From assembly GCA_024036415.1 (NCBI GenBank), contig JAMWET010003450.1, forward strand, positions 248,001-312,000: 64,000 bases of DNA, in the 5' to 3' direction. Of this stretch, positions 57,680 through 64,000 are shown piece by piece. The stretch's first letter is position 1. Every line of letters starts with the position of its first letter. This DNA comes from Prochilodus magdalenae. Lineage: Eukaryota > Chordata > Actinopteri > Characiformes > Prochilodontidae. The notes under the pieces are model-generated. The model made no database searches, was not told where the DNA came from, and saw nothing but the letters and a program-made list of their open reading frames with translations. The position numbers were made by a program, and so were the translations under genes.

Positions 57680-58700
57680 GGAGGCACCCTGCACATGTTA
57701 TTGAAATCTCTTGTATAACACACCCTGCAATTCGGAAAGGGCTTGTTACTCAGCCATTAAGTTGTATCAGGTGTGCCAGGGTTGAGAAACAAAGTTTGAG
57801 GATACCCTTCCTCTGGCAAAAATAGGCAAGAACCTACAGTGTCTTGGTTTGGCACACCACACTTTAGTTCAGGACATCTTTCTTGCTTCCACTTTATCCA
57901 GGTTACTTGTCGTATCTGGAGTTGTAAACATTCCTTATCCTGCTTTTCCTTTTACTATTATTGTAATTCAGGATGAGTCTGTTTACAGTTTTCATTCTGA
58001 CTGTAATAATCCTGGACTGAATTTTTCATTGGCTTCAACTGTGCTCTAAGTAATAGTTCTCCTATTCCCATGTATAATGCATACTGACAAAGGAGTATAG
58101 ACAAGCATCAAGCCCATAGGAATGACGCTGAAATATTACTATGATGTCCAATAGAGGGTGCTATTGCATCACATACTGTATTACAAAGCAATACAAACTG
58201 AATATAAACCAATCCGTAAATATGAAAATACACAACATCTGCTTTTAATAGTTAGATGAACCACCAAACATCTCAAACTTATGAACATTAATTCCTGGCT
58301 GTAGAGTTTGTTCTACTGAAAGTTGTTTTTGGAGTCAGCAGGTGTAAAAATGGGACAGCACACCGTATTAGGGCATTTAAATTCACTGTGAGACATTACA
58401 CAGGTGGTGCACTGCAAACTACTGTCTTTATCTTCCAGGTAAAAGAATATACTAAGTTCTAGTATAACATAATATTTCTGACTTTCTTTTTTTCTTTCTA
58501 AAGGCTTTTTAAACAGGAATTATTGGTAAATGATCCATATAAGCAGACTGATTATTGATTGGTATGTTTATTGTGTGGTGTACAATGTTCATTTCATACA
58601 AACACATACGCAAGACAACAATCTCATATGCAGGTCCTATTTGGAGTTCTTTCACTGTTCATAATTAAAACTTAAATTGAAAATTCACATTACATTTCAT
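57680..58700. other. Intergenic stretch, no gene
   Basis: 57.68-57.96 kb matches 41.53-41.78 kb. The rest shows no coding signal or recognised repeat. Confidence 0.55.
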
Positions 58701-58713
58701 AATGCATCCATAA

Positions 58714-59160
58714 TTAAAACGTTTTAGACATCTTCAGTGCAGTAATAATGTATACAAAGTGATACAAAGTGTATATCGAGGTCCGAGTCCGGGGTATATA
58801 ACAGGAATGAGGTGATTGTTGAGTTGGTGTTGAGGGTACATTATAGAAAGTGTAGAGATGTGTCTGTTTATCACAGTCGTAAAAAGACAGTGTGTGTTTC
58901 TCACAGTCTATAAACACTCCCAGCTTTGAGAACCGTTCTCTTACTGGAACAAGAGTCAGAGAGGGATCATTAACATAGTACGCTCTATCTCTATCATACT
59001 GAAGAACCCAGTAGCTGTTCTGTGGAGATAAAGTAAACTGTCTTCTTAATACTGTTTCATTGGTCACTCCCACATATCAAAATTTTGGACATTCATTTGT
59101 CCTGTTTGTCTTTAGAAAGAATTCCGCAATGTGAACCAAATGGACGTGGGCTAAGGGCCA
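58714..59160 (-). pseudogene. Unit 4 SPRY exon, broken
   Basis: Keeps [35 protein letters not shown] and [11 protein letters not shown]. The conserved Trp codon before YVGV is TGA (about 59.08 kb), and a shift after the YNVPSTPT segment destroys the C-terminus. Confidence 0.88.
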
Positions 59161-59487
59161 CTGGGAAAAAAAAAAAAGAAAAACATAAAATATATAAAAT
59201 AATAATTTAAACACATTCTGGAATAAAGCAGTACGTTTACTATAGCCTAAAAGAAGCTAAATATAAGATTTGTAGTTCAAAACATTCCAAAATTAACCAA
59301 AATGGTCAACAGAATCTGAATAAATAAGTGTTGATGGTATATTAAAAACACTTATGTATAGTGGATCTGAGCTATCTAATGAAGTTAGCATGCTAACCAA
59401 CTAGCCCTGGCCCATCCTGTCTTATAATACTGCCTTGCTCATGGTGTGAATCAGATGAACCTGGCTTAATGGCCACTGAAAAAAAAG

Positions 59488-59491
<4 letters not shown>

Positions 59492-59522
<31 letters not shown>
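59492..59522. repeat. (TA)n microsatellite
   Basis: About 15 TA units in the unit 4 remnant. Confidence 0.93.
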
Positions 59523-59525
<3 letters not shown>

Positions 59526-59529
59526 CAAA

Positions 59530-61290
59530 TAATGACAGACACCAATTCAGAACACGAATATAGAATATAGTGTGTGCTCATTACCAGTGGATATTTGTGT
59601 TTATTATGTGTGTTTACTTATAAATGACATGAAATTAGTAATCCCAGTCTGGATAAAAGGGTAAGAGAGCAAATGGAGCATGTTTAAAAGAGCAGACGCA
59701 TGAGTGAAACTTGTTTTAATTGGTGCAGATCTAATCTACCAAATAAACAGCAGACTCAAGTTGGACGTCAAAAAATGCAGTTTGACAAGATTTTTTACTG
59801 AGACAAAAAAAATCTGAAAATCTAAACAAAAGTCCTTAAGCTTCAATAAATAAAGATTGGAGTGACTGCATAAAGGTGTGCCAGATAATGTCACATGTGA
59901 TTGGTTTTCTCAACAATAAAAATGAGCTTCATTCTTGACTTTTTGTGCAAAATAATGTCATATTTATGTATCACTATTGAATAAAGAAAGTTATTATATA
60001 AAATGGTTATGAACATACTGCATAATGGCATTGTTTTATTGTCTGACATGTTTTTTTTTTCAATGTATGTAGGATATTTACAGGGAGAGCAGTTTGCACC
60101 AAAAAAAAACATTTCTTCAACCACTATTTCACAATTTCATAGCTGCTTTCAAACTGAACATTTCACAGATGCACTTTATAAACCCCTTATTATTTTCAGC
60201 GAGATGCAATGGTACAGATGTCTGACAGAGTTTTTTTTTTTTTTGTTTCTGCTGAAACAAAAACTGACTTAATATAACACATTTAAAAAAAGAAAACCAG
60301 CTTTATGTAAATGCTCCAAAACCTATGCAATAGCTTTTATAGCTTTTTATTTTTATTTTGTATTTGTATGGAAAATACTGGTGCAAGTTACTGTATTCTT
60401 ACTGGAACTTTATGGTTTAGTTTGATCACTTCGTAGAATGTCCATTCAGCTCTCAGCATGGCAGTGACATTTTTATTGATTATTTGTTCAGCTAAGACTG
60501 CCGGTAATTATAATTTAGAAATACTGCACTATTGTGTATTTATCTGTTCTCTGTGTTTATCTGTAGAAACTGCTACTGCTAATGCCACTACTGCTGTTGC
60601 CACTGTTGATTCTGCCACTGCTCAGGCAGTAAACAATTTATGCCTCATCTGATGACTCTGTGCTCTCTGTATTTTTCAATAGATTATGAGGTGAATTTTG
60701 GATCATTGTTGTGCTGGAGATCCAACCATGGTCCATTTTAATCTTCCTGGCTGAGGGACAGGTTTTTATTCCTGCTGATACTTAATGGAATCTAAAACAT
60801 TGGGTATTAGAAGAAAGCCATCCCCACAGCATCACGGATCCACCACCATATTTCACACTGGGGATGAGCTACTTTTGTACATGTCTATCTTTGTGTATTT
60901 TGCAGCACTTTAAACAGCTTGTGGGTTGTATCTGATTGTAATCTGGGAGTTGTTATGACCACTAGACCAAACTCAGGTTTGCAGTTGTCCAGCTTTGATC
61001 CTTGGAGTTATTTTTCTTAAACCTCCTCATAGTGTGAGGGGTCAGTGGAGGGTTTGCTTGTAGGTAACTGTCCTATTATATATCTATTGTGTTGTACTGG
61101 AATAGTGGCAGGATTCACTTTATCAGTTTGCTGTAATCCTGAAAATTTTTAGGTGCAAATACTATCAGTTTATATTTTGATGAAAGTAATAACTCCATCA
61201 TAGTGACTGCAGGTGAGAAAAGTCTAAAAGCAGAACCAGTGAGATGAGAAAGGAGGTGTAAAGGCAGTGAGATGGTTACGAGTGTTATCC
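59530..61290. other. Unit 4 intron remnants
   Basis: No intact exon. 60.24-60.34 kb matches the flank of the 51-bp linker exon of unit 1 but the exon is lost. 60.96-61.28 kb matches 27.5-27.7 and 46.3-46.65 kb. Confidence 0.5.
60670..60900 (-). mobile_element. Tc1/mariner-like transposase relic
   Basis: The minus strand gives [18 protein letters not shown] and, further on, LQHNNDPKFTS, two conserved blocks of Tc1 transposase. Frames are broken. Related to the relic at 28.72-29.01 kb. Confidence 0.78.
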
Positions 61291-62542
61291 AGGTATCCTC
61301 ACCAACAAGATGACATTCTTCTTCTAAACGACCTTAAGAGAAAGAACATCATGTACATCCTGAGAAGTTTAATGCTGAAGATGCAGCTTCCTCACAACAG
61401 CAGACTAGGTCTTACCTGTCTTCTTCTGGGAATGATTTTGGGAAAATACAGTAATCAGTAAAAATACAGAATGTATACTGTGTAGAGTGTATATAGTGGA
61501 CTGTGAGTTAGTTATGTGTATATTGGTACTGTACTAGAGAGATATAACCTGTCGATACCAGATTCCTTGTGTGTGTGTCATCATACTTGACAATAAACCT
61601 GTTTCTGATTCTCATTCTGAAGACTTCAAATGGAGAATAAACCCTTTTCCTGAGGTATGATTACTCTAACGTACAGCCTCAGGTGGCTTACTGCCTGTGA
61701 CATGAAACATTACAAACTACAACAATAAATTATTCTACTGCCAACTAATGTAGTTTAAAAAGACTACTAAGCAGCAATTTTTTGAATCTGTATAACTCAC
61801 TAATTTATTTCATTTAATTTCCCATAATACTAAATATCGTAACACAGAAGTGTTCATGCTAAAACCTTTTTATAATCAGTACATATGAGTACATAATGCT
61901 AATTACCGAAAGTGCTTCAATGTGATTTTCTGCACTGAATCCATGATAGGATACAAATAAACTGCTTAAAATACATTCCAGACCAAAACTTAATCACAAA
62001 ACTACAATAAAACTATTTGTCAAAGTTGAAGAAATGTTTTTTTGTGCAAGCTTCTTTTTCTATAATATATATCACAAGAATTTCAAAAATGTTAGTCCAT
62101 TAAACAATAAATAACCTATGTGTACTTTGAAGGAGCTTTTAAAGGTAGACGTCTGGTTCCATTCACCAGCATTGCAAACGATTTTCACTATGTTTTTGAG
62201 TTGCTAGGTTTCTCTAGAACGATTTTACACCAAGCCACTCTGTATAACACCAACTGCAGTTCATCATGTTGGCATAGATTACAGCCATTATTGTTCATAA
62301 TTAATTGTTACAAAAAAAATGACTACAACACAATATTGAACCTATTGTTGCTATCTAGCACATTATCACCCCTATGCACCTGTGTACCACCACCGTTTTA
62401 CTTTCACTTTTAGAGATCTCCAATAAAGATCTCCTAACACTGTTACAGTTTAAAAATGAGAAACACAGAGTGAGAGATGATGAATTGTGGAGAATCCAGT
62501 CTTCTATATCAGATATAGAGTTACAGTAAATACTCAGTCTAC

Positions 62543-62650
62543 CTTCGTGTGGAGCCACTGAGGCGTAACTGAACGTGTAGAGGTTCAGGATGATCTGCAG
62601 ATCCGCCGAGTCCACCGAGAGCTTATTATCAGCACTGATTCATACAGTAC
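62543..62650 (-). other. Unit 4 non-coding first exon (5' end approximate)
   Basis: Well kept, with donor GTAGAC and the MNQC-stop upstream ORF. The ISRE-like site seen in units 1-3 is not conserved here (a GAAAGCAG version remains near 62.78 kb). Confidence 0.5.
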
Positions 62651-62799
62651 AGTATCTCTCCGTTTAGAATGAGGAATGAGATCCGGAGCTGCTCAGATCC
62701 TCTAACCTCACCAGCTCACCTGGACTAACCTGGAACAGGTGCACGAGGACAGAGATCAGAGTCCAGTTCAGGTTTTAAACTGCTTTCTCTCTTCAGTTT

Positions 62800-63310
62800 C
62801 TCATCAGTCCAGACTGAACCTGCATGTTCTTCCAGACAGAACCACCTACAGCTACACACACTTATAGAAAAGGCTTCTTCAGTGAGGATGGAGGTGTGGA
62901 GAACCTGACATTAGCAACTGACAAAGTCTGGATGAGCCTCATTTACTTAGTCTGTCTACACCATAAAGAACAGTTGAACATTGGAGCAGAAATTCAAGCC
63001 ACAAAAATGATAAGCCGTTAGATCCGGTGCTGCTGTCATTTCCTTGTCACAGCACCAGGAGGAAAGGAATGAGGAAACTGAAAGCACCAAGAAAGAAAGG
63101 AATGAGGAAACTATGACAGAGGGCAAGCATCCAGCTGAGGACAAAGCTCTACAGTTAACTCTAAAACTCTTTCACAGTTCTGTTAACCAGACTCAAAGTA
63201 GACTATTAAATGGTGATGTGCAGTCTTTGTGGACCAGGGCTGTGACAACGACTGCCTTCAAATACTGCGGTCATGTGAAGCATACAGAGGTGGCCTGGAA
63301 GTGTGAGTGT
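62800..63310. other. Upstream flank of unit 4, no gene recognised
   Basis: 62.80-62.90 kb matches the far promoter flank at 23.7 kb. 63.04-63.16 kb is a Glu/Lys-rich open stretch (QEERNEETESTKKERNEE) of low complexity, partly a 27-bp duplication. No domain recognised. Confidence 0.4.
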
Positions 63311-64000
63311 GGAGCTCATTACTGGCATCACTGCAATTTATTTATTTATTTGTTCGTTTTTGTTTATTTATTCATTTTTTTGCTGGTTTAGGTTGGCTTA
63401 TCATCTTTAATCATGTTGTTAGTTTACTCTTTTATCGGTGCCTCCCATCTCTTCAGTTCCCATGTCACAGCCACATGCCCCGAAACATCCAATCACACTC
63501 CACTTCTGCGTTCTAGGTCTCCATAACTCTGATTGCCCAGCTGCTCCTCATTTCCCTCTCACTACATAAACCATACGCACGTTCCTGCTGTGAAGTATTA
63601 CCAAACAGAGTTTGCATGCTGAGCGGTCACTCTGACTAATCTGTGTGCTGTACCCGTTTTCGACCCTCCGTTGATCTTGACTGTTGCTCCTGGATTTCCC
63701 TCTCTGGTTTCTTTTGCTGCTCTGTGTTTTGACCTCTTGTTCTGCTCTCTTGTATTCTTGCTTGGATCTTCCCCTGGATTAGTTCGCTTGCTTCTGACTC
63801 TCTGGTTTCAGATCTAACTATTATTTGCACGAAGAAACAACCAGAACCGTGTGGGTGATCTGTAGAGTCTGTATGCCTGTGTCATTCCTGCACAGGTGCC
63901 AGTTGTTGGACTGGGCATACGGTGGTGTTAAGGCTGAATATTTGAAGCTCTGTGAGTGGTGTGAGGGTGAGGATACTGCAATGACGAGACATGCTAACTG
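63310..64000. repeat. Copy of the 15.4-16.9 kb flank
   Basis: 63310-63580 matches 15380-15465 plus 16255-16365, and 63840-64000 matches 16690-16900. A segment of about 250 bp between them differs, perhaps another LTR-like insertion. The duplication may continue past the window edge. Confidence 0.7.

Larger units (their letters stand above)
54400..57680 (-). pseudogene. Decayed NLR-type leucine-rich repeats, second block
   Basis: Same kind of minus-strand LRR relics as 39.08-41.5 kb, near 54.43, 54.65, 54.86, 56.09, 56.31 and 57.61 kb. The clearest is DLSNNDLQDPRLKLLFVGVV with KCKLQIPS (about 56.2-56.37 kb). Stops and shifts are frequent. Subsegments match block one in order (39.18 with 54.52, 39.90 with 56.4-56.9, 41.16 with 55.65), with rearrangement. 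Confidence 0.65.
58714..62650 (-). pseudogene. Unit 4: butyrophilin-like pseudogene lacking Ig and TM exons
   Basis: Remaining parts, 5' to 3': a good non-coding first exon (62543 to about 62650), intron 1 with a stub of the 73-bp repeat (61.47-61.50 kb), a truncated 45-bp exon (about 61.42 kb), a PLEEE-type exon (about 61.305-61.335 kb) and a broken SPRY (58.71-59.16 kb). The leader, IgV, both IgC and TM exons are missing. The text passes from the 45-bp exon straight into intron 1 near 61.455 kb, so one deletion of the order of 2.5-3 kb or more explains it. The promoter flank survives, so a transcript could still be made. Confidence 0.82.

Noticed and set aside
63044..63391. Glu/Lys-rich 115-codon frame
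   Set aside because: Low-complexity start with a small internal duplication, then repeat-derived sequence; no paralogue in the other units and no domain.

Overview
This is a window of vertebrate genomic DNA, almost certainly from a ray-finned fish. It has split genes with GT-AG introns, AT-rich intergenic DNA and many simple repeats. It carries Tc1-like DNA transposons, a LINE with a GATA tail, a Ty3/gypsy element and solo LTRs. There are no operons, no ribosome-binding-site logic and no long uninterrupted host ORFs. Several dispersed repeats look like those common in otophysan fishes (carps, catfishes, characins), but this is an impression from memory and not a proof of species.

The host content is one tandem family. 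At least four copies of a butyrophilin-like (BTN/BTNL, B7-related) immunoglobulin-B30.2 gene lie head to tail, all on the minus strand. Unit 1 spans about 613-14530, unit 2 about 25843-37655, unit 3 about 44628-51230, and unit 4 about 58714-62650 (a pseudogene). Each intact unit reads 5' to 3' as: a non-coding exon behind an ISRE-like promoter motif, a signal-peptide exon, an IgV exon (348 bp), an IgC domain split over two exons (153 + 141 bp), a transmembrane exon, a run of small exons of 27-51 bp, and a final SPRY exon that lacks the usual PRY start. Every junction I could place from the signal peptide to the SPRY exon is phase 1 and every internal exon is a multiple of three. Exons can therefore be duplicated or skipped without breaking the frame, and the cytoplasmic linker has been remodelled this way: many cassettes in unit 1, few in unit 3. 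Units 1-3 look codable. Unit 4 has lost its leader, IgV, IgC and TM exons in one deletion and its SPRY has a stop and a frameshift. Further relics lie between the units: IgV exons near 15.1 and 22.5 kb, part of an IgC exon near 53.5 kb, a SPRY exon near 42 kb, and promoter/intron-1 sequence near 23.5 and 42.8 kb.

The intergenic DNA is duplicated with the genes. Upstream of units 2 and 3 lie matching blocks (about 38.0-44.3 and 51.6-58.7 kb) with decayed leucine-rich-repeat motifs of the fish NLR type followed by a decayed SPRY exon. This points to tandem duplication of a block of about 17-19 kb. Mobile elements inserted after the duplications can be read against empty paralogous sites: a LINE at 18.9-21.7 kb, a gypsy element at 30.46-34.04 kb inside the intron that splits the unit 2 IgC domain, and a solo LTR at 9.98-10.30 kb with a perfect 5-bp target duplication. 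A 73-bp minisatellite in intron 1 and 40-bp and 28-bp minisatellites next to the small exons are shared by the units and vary in copy number.

In function, the intact genes should encode type I membrane proteins that present IgV-IgC outside the cell and a SPRY domain inside, as in butyrophilins. Ligands and exact orthology cannot be read from the DNA. Exon limits are inferred from splice consensus and comparison among the copies.
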